64,000 nt of DNA from Rhizorhabdus wittichii RW1 (GTDB lineage Bacteria > Pseudomonadota > Alphaproteobacteria > Sphingomonadales > Sphingomonadaceae). This document shows, one piece after another, positions 33,002-41,440 of this stretch. The stretch covers positions 5,273,501-5,337,500 of the forward strand of contig CP000699.1 of NCBI GenBank assembly GCA_000016765.1, read 5' to 3'. Under the pieces are notes generated by a model. It worked only from the letters and a program-made list of their open reading frames with translations, made no database searches and was not told the origin of the DNA. Position numbers and translations under genes: made by a program. Numbering within the stretch: the stretch's first letter is position 1; each line of letters opens with the position of its first letter.

Positions 33002-34204
33002 ATGGATCGACCGGTCGTCACGTCATGGGGCAGGGCCCTTCTGGGCCTCGGGTCGCTGGGCCTCGCACTTGCGGCCGGCATCGACGCGACGGCCAATCGG
33101 TGGCGCGCCATCGATCCCGACCGGGCCCTGCAGGTCCGGCCCGGCGATGCCGTCGCCCTGACGCTGAACGAGGACCAGCGGCAGGCCGATCAGGAGATGA
33201 GCCCGGCGCGCACCGCCGCGATCGCCGAGGTCGCCCGGCGCGCCCTGCGTTCCGATCCGCTGACCGCCCCGGCTTTGCGGCAGATCGCGGTCGCGGAAGG
33301 GGTGGCTGGACGCCATCGGGCGGCGGACCGGCTGGTGCACCTGTCCTACGACCTCACCCGCCGGGAACTGGGCACGTCGTGGCTGCTGATCGAAGCTGCG
33401 CTCGACCGTGGTGACGCGGCCGGGGTCGCCCGTCATTTCGACGAGGCGCTGACGACCACCCCGCTTGCGGGGGAAGTGATGTATCCGGCGCTGTCCGCGG
33501 CGCTGTTCGATCCGGGGATGCGGGCGGCGCTGGTGCCCTATGTGCGGCAGTCGCGTCGCTGGATGCCCGCGCTGATGCGCTATGCGCTGGCGGGCGGCGA
33601 TGCCGGCGAGCATGTCGGCGCCCTGGTCGTCGCGGCCGGCGGGCTGCCGTCGTCGCCCATCTATGCCGGGCTCGACCAGCAGATATTGGCCGGGATCGCG
33701 GCCAAGGGGGAATTCGGCATCGCCGGCGGCTATCTGCGCAACATGCGCGCCGGCGGCATCGCGACCGACCCGGGCTTCTCCGCTGCGACCACCGATGCGC
33801 GGTTCGGGCCCTTCGCCTGGGCCTTCGCCGACGAGCAGGCCGTGAGCGGCCGGCGTGACGAGGCGGGACGGCTCCAGGTGCGTGTCTCGACCGCGCGACC
33901 GCTCAAGGTCGCCGTCCGGACCTTGGTGCTTCCGGCGGGGCGCTACCGCTTCAGCCAGAAGGTCGAGGCGCCCGACGATGACGTCGTCGCCGCGGCGAAG
34001 TGGGAGGTGCAGTGCCTGCCCGGCAACCGGCCGGCCTGGTCGCTGGAACTGCCGGTGCGCAAGGCATCGTCCCACTATGCCGGGCAGTTCGCCATTCCCG
34101 CCGATTGCCCCGGCCAGCAATTGTCGCTGATCGTCGCCGGCCGCGGCGACGAGGAGGATGCCGAGATCGTCGTCGACGGCCTCGAACTGACCCGCCAGAA
34201 CTGA
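33002..34204 (+). CDS. Hypothetical protein of the polysaccharide operon, TPR-like
   Basis: A 400-residue protein starting 12 nt after the kinase stop, so it is in the same operon. An N-terminal hydrophobic segment (about residues 9-27) anchors or exports it. The middle (about 65-260) is helical with repeated Ala/Arg-rich helices that look like degenerate TPR units (IAEVARRALRSDPLTAPALRQIA). The last third is beta-rich (VRTLVLPAGRYRFSQKVEA, ... WEVQCLPGN, ... IVVDGLEL). No enzyme motif is seen. Such proteins are common in EPS operons of sphingomonads and may be assembly factors, which is inference. Confidence 0.75.
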   Translation: MDRPVVTSWGRALLGLGSLGLALAAGIDATANRWRAIDPDRALQVRPGDAVALTLNEDQRQADQEMSPARTAAIAEVARRALRSDPLTAPALRQIAVAEGVAGRHRAADRLVHLSYDLTRRELGTSWLLIEAALDRGDAAGVARHFDEALTTTPLAGEVMYPALSAALFDPGMRAALVPYVRQSRRWMPALMRYALAGGDAGEHVGALVVAAGGLPSSPIYAGLDQQILAGIAAKGEFGIAGGYLRNMRAGGIATDPGFSAATTDARFGPFAWAFADEQAVSGRRDEAGRLQVRVSTARPLKVAVRTLVLPAGRYRFSQKVEAPDDDVVAAAKWEVQCLPGNRPAWSLELPVRKASSHYAGQFAIPADCPGQQLSLIVAGRGDEEDAEIVVDGLELTRQN

Positions 34205-35368
34205 TCAGGCCGCCGGCGTCGGCGCTTCCGCATAAGGCATGATCATCGTCCCGTCCGGCGCCGCGGTGAAGGTCGTCTGGGTCGGATAGGCGAACCTGAT
34301 CCCCTGCTTCGCGAAGCTTTCCAGGATCGTGATGCAGATGTCGTGGCGCGCGCTGTTGAAGACTTCTCCATCCTCGTCGAGCACGTCGAACAACAGCTCA
34401 TAGTCGAGGCTCGACGGCGCGAAATTGACCATGCAGCAGTGGAGGAACACCGCCTTGTCATGGGCCGTGACGATCGCCTTCACCATGTCGGGGATGCGGC
34501 GGCAGACCTCGGGCGGCGTCTGATAGGTGACGCTGAGCATCAGCGTCGCCCGTCGCCGCAGCGTATGCGCCAGGTTGCGCAGTTCCTTGTTGAGCAGGTT
34601 GGTGTTGGAGATCACCACCTCCTCGCCGGTCGTCGAGCGGACGCGGGTGGTCTTGAGGCCGATCGATTCGACCGTGCCGGTGGTCAGGTCCCATTTGACG
34701 GTGTCGCCGCGCCGGAACGGCTTGTCGAAGATGATCGCGAGGCTGGCGAACAGGTCGGAGAAGATTCCCTGCGCGGCAAGGCCGATGGCGATGCCGCCGA
34801 TGCCGAGGCTGGCGACCAGGCCGGTGATGTTGACCCCGATATTGTCGAGGATCAGCAGGGTCGCGACGATGAAGCAGACCGCAGTGACGAGCAGGCGGAT
34901 GATGCCGATCGCCGAGCCGAGCGTGGACGAGCCGCTGTCCTCCTCCCCGGCGCGATACTCGACGATGCCGATGACCAGCTCGCGGACCCACAAGGCCGCC
35001 TGCACCGCGGTCGCGACGGTGAACAGGAAGCCGATCGTCCCGGCGACGACCGCGGGTGGGGTGGCATAGCCGCTGACCAGCCGGGCCGCGAGCATGACGA
35101 TGAAGAAGAGGTTGGTGCGCGCGATCGCCCGGCCGACGATGCGCGGCCAGTGGCCGAGATGTTCGCGCCGGCACAGCCGGGTGCCGAGCATGCGCAGGCC
35201 GTAGAGCAGCGCGATGATCAGCGCGCCGCTCGCGCAGGCGATGGCGATGCTCAGATAATGGCTGGCGATCCAGCCCTGCGTCTGCTGCCAGAACAGTTCC
35301 ACGTCGCCGAGCGACTGGATCGGCGGCGCCATGTCGGCGCCGGTCGCGGCGTTACCCGTCTTCGTCAT
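34205..35368 (-). CDS. MscS-type mechanosensitive ion channel
   Basis: A 387-residue channel with four hydrophobic segments, then the pore helix and MscS core (GLVASLGIGGIAIGLAAQGIFSDLFASLAI). The beta domain follows (FRRGDTVKWDLTTGTVESIGLKTTRVRS, EEVVISNTNLLNKELRN). It opens on membrane tension and releases osmolytes. ATG 35368 is preferred because GGAAGG precedes it; ATG 35383, which overlaps the ligase stop (ATGA), is an alternative. It is convergent with the polysaccharide operon and probably co-transcribed with the upstream ligase-like gene. Confidence 0.9.
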   Translation of the reverse strand: MTKTGNAATGADMAPPIQSLGDVELFWQQTQGWIASHYLSIAIACASGALIIALLYGLRMLGTRLCRREHLGHWPRIVGRAIARTNLFFIVMLAARLVSGYATPPAVVAGTIGFLFTVATAVQAALWVRELVIGIVEYRAGEEDSGSSTLGSAIGIIRLLVTAVCFIVATLLILDNIGVNITGLVASLGIGGIAIGLAAQGIFSDLFASLAIIFDKPFRRGDTVKWDLTTGTVESIGLKTTRVRSTTGEEVVISNTNLLNKELRNLAHTLRRRATLMLSVTYQTPPEVCRRIPDMVKAIVTAHDKAVFLHCCMVNFAPSSLDYELLFDVLDEDGEVFNSARHDICITILESFAKQGIRFAYPTQTTFTAAPDGTMIMPYAEAPTPAA

Positions 35369-35379
35369 TCGACCTTCCA

Positions 35380-36843
35380 TCATTTGCCGTTCACATTGCC
35401 CCAACGAGGCTGGGCGCGGCGGCGTTCCGCCGCGGCCGACAGCGGGCGCTCCGGCTCCGGTTCGGGCTCGGGAAGCGCCTCGGCTTCGCTCGCCTCCTCC
35501 TCCGCTTCCACGTCGCGCCTGCGCTTGCGGAAGGGATTCCAGACCCGTCGCTTCACATGGATCTGGACATAGCGGTCGAAGCCGATCTCGACCGCGATGA
35601 TGTAGTAGATATAGGGCTGGAAGGCGATGCCGACGAAGGAGGAGCCCAGCATGTAGATGAGATGGGCATGCTGGAGCGCCGCCGCGAGCGGCGACACCCA
35701 GGCGTTGGCGCCTTGCTCCTTCAGGTAACTTCGTCGGATCACCTCCATGCGGAAGATGCCGATCAGGTGGACCGCCAGGAACAGCGCGAGCCCCGGATAG
35801 CCCTGTTCGCCCAGCATCTCGAAATAGGCGTTGTGGAAGGATCGGCCGGCGTCGTAGCCGACCACGCTGACCACCGTCCCATCGGCGGTCCTGTAGCTCA
35901 TGTCGATGGTCAGCTTGTTGCCGCGATAGGCCTCGAAGCCGCCGCCGAACGGATGGGACTTCGAATAGTCGAGCGTCCATTTCCACACGGCGAGGCGGGT
36001 CGAGGCCGATGCGTCGCCCTTATAGCCCTGGATCGTGTCCATCCGCTGGGTATAGGTCTTCGGCAGGAAGGGGATGCCCGCCGTGGCGATCGCCGCGATG
36101 ATGCCGATATAGAGGAAGCGCCGCTTCGTCGCGCGCAGTTCGAGCACGCCCGCCAGCACGATGCACAGCAGGCCGGTGCGCGTCTGCGTGCCGATCGGGA
36201 TCAGCAGGCAGGCGAAGGCGAGCGCATACCAGTAGAGCCGCGAGAAGATCGTCGGCCGCACGATCGTCGAATATTTCGCCATGTAGAGGATCAGCGGGAT
36301 CGAGCAGATCGCGAAGGCCGATATGGTGCTGCTCTCGTACATGCCGCTGTTGTTGGCGACCATCAGGTTGAGGGTGCCGTAGCCGCCGCCGCCGGCCAGC
36401 GTCTTGGCGCCGCCCACCACCGCGATCGACGACAGGCAGAGCAGCATGAACAGCAGCACGCCTTCGATGCGGATGCGCGTGTAGAGCGTCATCGGCATGA
36501 AGATCGAGAAGACCAGCGCCTTCCACACCCAGTCCCATTTCTCCAGCGCGGCGTCGGGATAGTCGGCGGTCAGCGTCGTATAGCCGCAATAGAGCAGCAG
36601 CAGGATCAGCAGCACCTGCCGCGGCGTCGGCTTGCTGAGCGACTTGTCGTCGTTGATCGCCCAGCCCAGGAAGGCGGCGATGAACACGATCAGCGAGACC
36701 GGGACCGAACTCAGCAGATAATAGGAGATGCGCTGCGGCGAGACGATGTCGACATAGACATAGGCGCAGACGAACAGGAACGGCCGCCGGAACCCCGCCA
36801 GCAGGATCGCAACCAGGAAACCGATGAGGAAAAGGTCACGCAC
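35380..36843 (-). CDS. Putative O-glycosylation ligase, exosortase-A-associated
   Basis: A 487-residue membrane protein of the Wzy_C type with about ten membrane segments. It resembles the exosortase-A-associated ligase family in several blocks: a start MRDLFLIGFLVAILLAGFRRP, FVCAYVYVDIVSPQRISYYLL, TQTRTGLLCIVLAGVLELRA, and FHNAYFEMLGEQGYPGLALF. A charged, Pro/Glu-rich tail of about 60 residues follows. The next gene upstream is a small membrane protein (8-nt overlap), then a glycosyltransferase of the same exosortase-A type in the other direction. The exosortase itself is not in this window. Confidence 0.85.
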   Translation of the reverse strand: MRDLFLIGFLVAILLAGFRRPFLFVCAYVYVDIVSPQRISYYLLSSVPVSLIVFIAAFLGWAINDDKSLSKPTPRQVLLILLLLYCGYTTLTADYPDAALEKWDWVWKALVFSIFMPMTLYTRIRIEGVLLFMLLCLSSIAVVGGAKTLAGGGGYGTLNLMVANNSGMYESSTISAFAICSIPLILYMAKYSTIVRPTIFSRLYWYALAFACLLIPIGTQTRTGLLCIVLAGVLELRATKRRFLYIGIIAAIATAGIPFLPKTYTQRMDTIQGYKGDASASTRLAVWKWTLDYSKSHPFGGGFEAYRGNKLTIDMSYRTADGTVVSVVGYDAGRSFHNAYFEMLGEQGYPGLALFLAVHLIGIFRMEVIRRSYLKEQGANAWVSPLAAALQHAHLIYMLGSSFVGIAFQPYIYYIIAVEIGFDRYVQIHVKRRVWNPFRKRRRDVEAEEEASEAEALPEPEPEPERPLSAAAERRRAQPRWGNVNGK

Positions 36844-37033
36844 GGTCGGCGCCGGGCCTTGCCTCGCCGGTCTCGACGCCCGCGCGGCGCACCGGCTGCT
36901 TCTTCGGCAGCACTGGCTTGAAATGACGGCCGGACGCGGTCGGTTCCTCGTTCAGGTCGGGATGGAGCAGCAGCCTCACGGCGACGAAGGCGATCAGGAA
37001 ATGGGCCAGCATCAGCGAAAGCGTATCGATCAT
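36836..37033 (-). CDS. Small membrane protein upstream of the exosortase-associated ligase
   Basis: A 65-residue protein with one N-terminal membrane segment (MLAHFLIAFVAVRLLL), then a polar tail (LNEEPTASGRHFKPVLPKK). It overlaps the ligase start by 8 nt, so translation is coupled. ATG 37033 is chosen because the longer frame to 37069 begins in the divergent promoter gap. I do not know a named family. Position suggests a partner of the ligase, which is inference. Confidence 0.55.
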   Translation of the reverse strand: MIDTLSLMLAHFLIAFVAVRLLLHPDLNEEPTASGRHFKPVLPKKQPVRRAGVETGEARPGADRA

Positions 37034-37094
37034 CGGCGACTTCCGATCCGTTTCCGGTTGACAGGACAAGCCTCTTCATGCGCGTTCGCACGGC

Positions 37095-38300
37095 ATGAAG
37101 ATCCTCCACATCCTCGATCATAGCCTGCCGATCCACAGCGGCTATACATTTCGTACGCGGGCGATCCTCAAATCCCAGATTTCGATGGGCTGGCAGGTGA
37201 TGGGCGTCACCGGCCCGCGCTACAACGCCCCGCAGCCCGATCCGGACGAGGAGGAGGGGCTGGTCTTCCGGCGGACGCCGGCCATCCGTCCCGCCCGCGC
37301 GCCGGTCGGCGAATGGCGCGAGGTGACGGCGCTCGCCCGCCGGATCGCCGAGGTGGCGGCCGAATGGAAGCCCGATATCCTGCACGCCCATTCGCCGGCG
37401 CTGGTCGGGCTGGCGGGGCTGCGCGCGGCGCGCCGGCTGGGGCTGCCCTTCCTCTATGAGATACGCGCCTTCTGGGAGGATGCGGCGGTCGGCAACGGCA
37501 CGGGGCGGGAGGGATCGCCGCTCTACCGGCTGACCCGCCGGCTCGAGACCCATATCGTCCGCCGCGCCGATGCCGTGGCGGTGATCTGCGAGGGGCTGCG
37601 GTCCGATCTCGTCGCGCGCGGGATCGCCGCCGACAAGGTCATGGTTTCCCCCAACGGCGTCGACCTCGACCTGTTCGGCGATCCGCCGCCGCCCGACGCG
37701 GCGCTTGCCGCCGAGCTCGGGCTGGAAGGGGCCGAGGTGATCGGATTCATCGGCTCCTTCTACGATTATGAAGGGCTCGACGATCTCGTCGCGGCGATGC
37801 CGCTGCTGCTCGAACGGCGTCCGCAGGCGGCGCTGCTGCTGGTCGGCGGCGGCCCGATGGAGGAGGCGCTGCGGGCGCAGGTGGCGGCATCGCCCGCGGC
37901 GGCCCGCATCCGCTTCGCCGGCCGCGTGCCGCACCAGCAGGTCGAGCGCTATTACAGCCTGATCGACATCCTCGCCTATCCGCGCAAGTCGATGCGGCTG
38001 ACCGACCTGGTGACCCCGCTCAAGCCGCTCGAGGCGATGGCGCAGCGCAGGTTGGTCGCGGCCTCCGACGTCGGCGGGCATCGCGAGCTGATCGAGGACG
38101 GGGTCACCGGCACCCTGTTCGCGCCCGACGATCCGGCGGCGCTGGCGACGGCGCTGGCGGGCCTGCTCGACGATCGGCGGATATGGGACGAACGGCGCGA
38201 AACCGCGCGCGCCTTCGTGGAACGCGAACGCAACTGGGGCGTCAATGTCGCGCGCTATCGTCCCGTCTACGAAGGATTGATAGCTACGGCCTCACGTTAA
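37095..38300 (+). CDS. Glycosyltransferase, exosortase-A-associated (GT4-like)
   Basis: A 401-residue GT-B enzyme. Its start, MKILHILDHSLPIHSGYTFR, is the hallmark of the exosortase-A-associated glycosyltransferase family. The acceptor-side loop (DILHAHSPALVGLAGLRAAR) and donor-site segment (GFIGSFYDYEGLDDLVAAMP, LLVGGGPMEEALR) follow. The GT4 signature is LVTPLKPLEAMAQRRLVAASDVGGHRELI. It is divergent from the small membrane protein and ligase genes (61 nt between). It probably adds a sugar to the repeat unit of the polymer. Confidence 0.9.
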   Translation: MKILHILDHSLPIHSGYTFRTRAILKSQISMGWQVMGVTGPRYNAPQPDPDEEEGLVFRRTPAIRPARAPVGEWREVTALARRIAEVAAEWKPDILHAHSPALVGLAGLRAARRLGLPFLYEIRAFWEDAAVGNGTGREGSPLYRLTRRLETHIVRRADAVAVICEGLRSDLVARGIAADKVMVSPNGVDLDLFGDPPPPDAALAAELGLEGAEVIGFIGSFYDYEGLDDLVAAMPLLLERRPQAALLLVGGGPMEEALRAQVAASPAAARIRFAGRVPHQQVERYYSLIDILAYPRKSMRLTDLVTPLKPLEAMAQRRLVAASDVGGHRELIEDGVTGTLFAPDDPAALATALAGLLDDRRIWDERRETARAFVERERNWGVNVARYRPVYEGLIATASR

Positions 38301-38385
38301 AACATCGTTGTCAGTAACGGCCGATAAGAATTGAAAAGTAACGGAATCCCAATTTTGCCTTATTATGGGATGACAATAGAGACAT

Positions 38386-39810
38386 ATGGGCGTTCCGATG
38401 GTTCAAACGAAAGCGCGTCGCCGGTCGAGCCTGATCATGGGCACGCTGCTCGCGCTGTTGCTCGGCGTGGCGGCGGCATTCTTCGTGCTCGCCATGCCGA
38501 TCCGCATGCTGGAGACGGTGACGACCTTCACCCGGCTGTCCAAGCTGATGGTGCAGGCGGAGCCGCCGATCTCGCCCAACGACCGCACCCTGCTGGCGGT
38601 GCTGGCGGCGATCCTCACCGCCGGGATCGGCTGGGTCCTGGTCGACTGGCTGGTGTTCGGCCGCGCCGGGATCAGCACGCTGATCCGCACCCGCGAGGAC
38701 GATTATGAGGATGAGGACGAGGATCATTTCCGTCCCACCGATCCGCTCGACCTGGTGACGCCGGCCGACGATCCAGGCGCGGAATGGCCGATGCCGTCGG
38801 CGGGCGATGCCCGCAAGCCGCTCTCCGCGCGCACCGACATCGGCGATCCGCCGCCCGCGCTCGACCCGTTCGGAGCGCCGCTCGCGGGGCTCAACCAGGC
38901 GCTGCCGCCGATCGGCGAGATATTGCCCGGCACGGGCGTCAGCGCGCCGCCGCTGCAACCCAATGCGCTGCCGCCGCTGATCCAGCCCGCGCCCTTCCCG
39001 CCGGCTTCGGCGCAAGAGCCGCCGATCGCGCCGTTTCCGGAAGCTGCGCCGGCGCCGGAGGCGTTCCGACCCGCCGGTCCGGAGCCGAGCGACGTGCCGC
39101 CGCCCGCCGGCAATCTGCCGAGCTGGATGCCCGCGCCGGGCCTGCGCCCCGACGGCCAGCCCGCCGATCCGCTGCCGGCCGCCTTCTACGAGGAGCCGGC
39201 CGAACCGGCTGCGCCCGAACCGGAGGCGGAGCCGGTCTTCGATCCGATCGTGCCGCCGCCGCTGCCGGAGAGTTTCGCGCCGCCGCCGCTGGTGGACGAG
39301 ACGCCGCCGCTGACGGCGCAGCCTTTCGCCGATTCCCAGCCGGCTCCCGCCGTCCGGCCGCCGGACGAGCCGCCCATGGAGATTCCGGCAGCCCAGCCGG
39401 CCCAACCGGTTCCGCCGCCGCGCCCGCTGCCCGAGCCCGGTTTCGATCGCGCCCGGCTCGAAGACCTGCTGGCCCGCCTCGAAAGAGGGTTGCAGCAGCG
39501 CAGGGCCGCCGCTGCCGCTCGGGCGCAGGCGGAGCAGCAGCAGCAGGCCCCGATCGCTCCGGCCGCGCGCCAGGAACCGGCGCCGGTTGCCACGCCCCCG
39601 CAGCCCTTGCCGGAACCGCCGGCCGCGCCTCCGCCGATCATCGAGCCCGTACCTGTCGCCCTTCGGGATCAGCCGGCTGCGGCGCCCGTCGCCGCGTCGA
39701 TCCTGCCGGTCGCGCCGCCGCGCGCGGTCCCCGAACTGCGCAACGACGACCTGCTCGACCAGCCGTTGCACGTGACGCTCGATCTGCTGCGGAACATGGT
39801 CAAACGCTGA
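38386..39810 (+). CDS. Proline-rich two-pass membrane protein of unknown function
   Basis: A 474-residue protein. Two membrane segments (about 15-36 and 67-90) are followed by an acidic run (DDYEDEDEDHF, about 104-114) and then a very Pro/Ala-rich region of some 300 residues. It ends in a short conserved-looking helix (QPLHVTLDLLRNMVKR). Such architecture suits a cytosolic flexible linker with a C-terminal docking helix. ATG 38398 is an alternative start. I do not recognise a family. The AT-rich upstream gap carries two AGTAACGG copies (38313-38320, 38337-38344). Confidence 0.7.
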   Translation: MGVPMVQTKARRRSSLIMGTLLALLLGVAAAFFVLAMPIRMLETVTTFTRLSKLMVQAEPPISPNDRTLLAVLAAILTAGIGWVLVDWLVFGRAGISTLIRTREDDYEDEDEDHFRPTDPLDLVTPADDPGAEWPMPSAGDARKPLSARTDIGDPPPALDPFGAPLAGLNQALPPIGEILPGTGVSAPPLQPNALPPLIQPAPFPPASAQEPPIAPFPEAAPAPEAFRPAGPEPSDVPPPAGNLPSWMPAPGLRPDGQPADPLPAAFYEEPAEPAAPEPEAEPVFDPIVPPPLPESFAPPPLVDETPPLTAQPFADSQPAPAVRPPDEPPMEIPAAQPAQPVPPPRPLPEPGFDRARLEDLLARLERGLQQRRAAAAARAQAEQQQQAPIAPAARQEPAPVATPPQPLPEPPAAPPPIIEPVPVALRDQPAAAPVAASILPVAPPRAVPELRNDDLLDQPLHVTLDLLRNMVKR

Positions 39811-40126
39811 CGGCGACGCCGTCGGCGACGGTCAGCGCCTCCAGCCGTACCAGCGCTTCGTCGTCGCGCCGCTCGATCGAGACCAGCTTCATGTCGGCGA
39901 TCAGATGGCCGGCTATGGTGAAGTCGGATGCCGCGATCCAGGCGGGCAGGGCGTCGAGCGCCTGCTGGACCCCGTCTCCCCGCAGCCTGAGGTCGAGGCG
40001 ATGCCGCCCGCCGTCGAACAGCAGGCTGCGCCAATCCTCGCTTTCGCCATGATCGAGCAGCAGCTCGGCGAACGGCCGGCAGCAATGGTGGAGACGGCGC
40101 GCGATCGCCTTGACCGGATCGCTCAT
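39800..40126 (-). CDS. Small conserved-looking protein
   Basis: A 108-residue protein whose ATG at 40126 overlaps the stop of the upstream small gene (ATGA). It has a Cys pair region (HHCCRPFAELLLDHGESEDW) and then strands (HRLDLRLRGDGVQQALDALP, MKLVSIERRDDEALVRLEAL), suggesting a compact alpha/beta fold. It is convergent with the proline-rich protein and overlaps its end by 11 nt. No function is assigned. It forms a two-gene unit divergent from the S24 repressor. Confidence 0.7.
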   Translation of the reverse strand: MSDPVKAIARRLHHCCRPFAELLLDHGESEDWRSLLFDGGRHRLDLRLRGDGVQQALDALPAWIAASDFTIAGHLIADMKLVSIERRDDEALVRLEALTVADGVAVSV

Positions 40127-40317
40127 CGCGCACCGGCCATCTTTTCGCGCGCCCGGACGATATAGGCCTGCACCCGCCGGACGGTGTCGTCGCGCGGCTC
40201 GCGGCCGCGGCGCAGCATCGCGACGAAGCCGGGATCGCCCATCGCATCGCGGCCGAAGCGCGAGGCGGGGGTGCCGCTCTCGCGAAGATAGCGTTCGATC
40301 AACCACAGCAAATCCAT
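40123..40317 (-). CDS. Small helical protein, possible HTH, divergent from the S24 repressor
   Basis: A 64-residue, mostly helical basic protein (LLWLIERYLRESGTPASRFGRDA, then GFVAMLRRGREPRDDTVRRVQAYI). The spacing of helices and the RRGREPRDDTVRRV segment resemble a compact Cro-like helix-turn-helix, but this is not certain. It overlaps the downstream small gene by 4 nt and is divergent from the S24 repressor with an 88-nt gap holding an inverted repeat. It may be under that repressor's control. Confidence 0.6.
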   Translation of the reverse strand: MDLLWLIERYLRESGTPASRFGRDAMGDPGFVAMLRRGREPRDDTVRRVQAYIVRAREKMAGAR

Positions 40318-40363
40318 CCCAAGCTCCCTCGCGACTCAATCGTTCGCTTTATGTTTCAATCCA

Positions 40364-40390
40364 TTTCCTACTTGTCTAGGAAAAATCCTA
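40364..40390. promoter_or_regulatory. Inverted repeat TTTCCTA-N6-TAGGAAA with a third half-site, probable repressor operator
   Basis: TTTCCTA (40364-40370) and TAGGAAA (40377-40383) are perfect inverted arms, and TCCTA (40386-40390) gives a second overlapping inverted pair with TAGGA. It lies between the divergent small gene and the S24 repressor, close before the repressor start. Autoregulation by the adjacent repressor is the simplest reading. Confidence 0.6.
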
Positions 40391-40405
40391 TCGATAAAGG
40401 GGGGC

Positions 40406-41056
40406 ATGGCCGACGACGTCCGCAGCGCTCTCGATGCCCTGATCCGGGAGCGGGGAGAGGATTACAGCGCGATCTCGCGGCTGCTGGGGCGCAACCCCGC
40501 CTATATCCAGCAATTCATCAAGCGCGGCTCCCCACGCAAGCTGTCGGAGGAGGACCGGCTTCGGCTGGCGGCCTATTTCCGGGTTCCCGAAACCCGGCTT
40601 GGTGGTCGGGCAGATGGAGGGCCGGCGGGGGATATGGCGCTCGCCGCCGCACTGGTGACGGTGCCCAGGATCGCGATCGGCGCCTCGGCCGGGCCGGGCG
40701 GCATCGCGGAGATCGAGGAGCGCGATCGCCCGATCGCCTTCGACGACGGGCTGCTACGCGATCTTGGCGCGGGGCGGCGGGCGGCGCTGTCGATCATCCG
40801 GGTCGCCGGGGAATCGATGGAGCCGACCCTGCACGACGGCGACGACATATTGGTCGATCGCGACGCCAGCGAAATCCGTCCGGGCGGTATCTATGTGCTG
40901 CGGCTCGACGACCTGCTGATGGTCAAGCGGCTGCTCCGCGACGACCGTGGCCTCGTCGTCCACAGCGACAATCCGGCCCATCCGGAGATCGCCGGCTTCG
41001 ATCCGGCGACGTTGCAGGTGATCGGCCGCGTGTTGTGGTGCGGCCGGAAGCTGTAG
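40406..41056 (+). CDS. S24 family LexA-like transcriptional repressor/peptidase
   Basis: A 216-residue protein. The N-terminal helix-turn-helix (LIRERGEDYSAISRLLGRNPAYIQQFIKRGSPRKL) precedes a C-terminal S24 peptidase domain with the catalytic Ser in VAGESMEPTLHDGDDILVD and Lys in LLMVKRLL. These domains in LexA and CI relatives self-cleave on DNA damage with RecA help. A cleavage-site Ala-Gly lies plausibly before the peptidase domain, but I cannot place it exactly. It is not LexA itself. It probably controls its own gene and the divergent pair through the inverted repeat. Confidence 0.9.
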   Translation: MADDVRSALDALIRERGEDYSAISRLLGRNPAYIQQFIKRGSPRKLSEEDRLRLAAYFRVPETRLGGRADGGPAGDMALAAALVTVPRIAIGASAGPGGIAEIEERDRPIAFDDGLLRDLGAGRRAALSIIRVAGESMEPTLHDGDDILVDRDASEIRPGGIYVLRLDDLLMVKRLLRDDRGLVVHSDNPAHPEIAGFDPATLQVIGRVLWCGRKL

Positions 41057-41068
41057 CCCGTCGAACGC

Positions 41069-41248
41069 TCAGCTTCGGGCGCGATCGATCAGGTAGAGGA
41101 TGACCGCGATCGCCACGCCGACGCCGGTGCCGATCAGCGTTCCGATCGACGGCTGGCCGTAATGATTGCCGACGATCGCCCCGGCGACGATCGTGAAGGC
41201 GAGGATCGCGCCGCCCGCGCGGGAGGCTTTTCCGCTATTCTGTTCCAT
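41069..41248 (-). CDS. Small two-pass membrane protein
   Basis: A 59-residue protein with two membrane segments (GAILAFTIVAGAIVG and IGTLIGTGVGVAIAVILYLI) joined by a short NHYGQPS loop. ATG 41248 gives MEQNSGKAS; the longer frame to 41329 has a basic, unlikely start. It is convergent with the repressor. No function is assigned. Such small hydrophobic proteins are common in sphingomonads. Confidence 0.62.
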   Translation of the reverse strand: MEQNSGKASRAGGAILAFTIVAGAIVGNHYGQPSIGTLIGTGVGVAIAVILYLIDRARS

Positions 41249-41440
41249 GGCCGTCCCCATGCCACGCCGCCGCGCCGCGCGCCAGCGTTCGTCCCGCCTG
41301 TCCCGCCGTGGGACGATGCGTGCCGGCATGGGACGCGGTCAACGCGCCGTTCACCAATCATCCCGTTGACGGCGCGGGATTTGCCGATCGTGGCACGGCT
41401 CTTGTGTGGGGTCTGGCGTCGCACGGGAAAGGGGCCGGGG

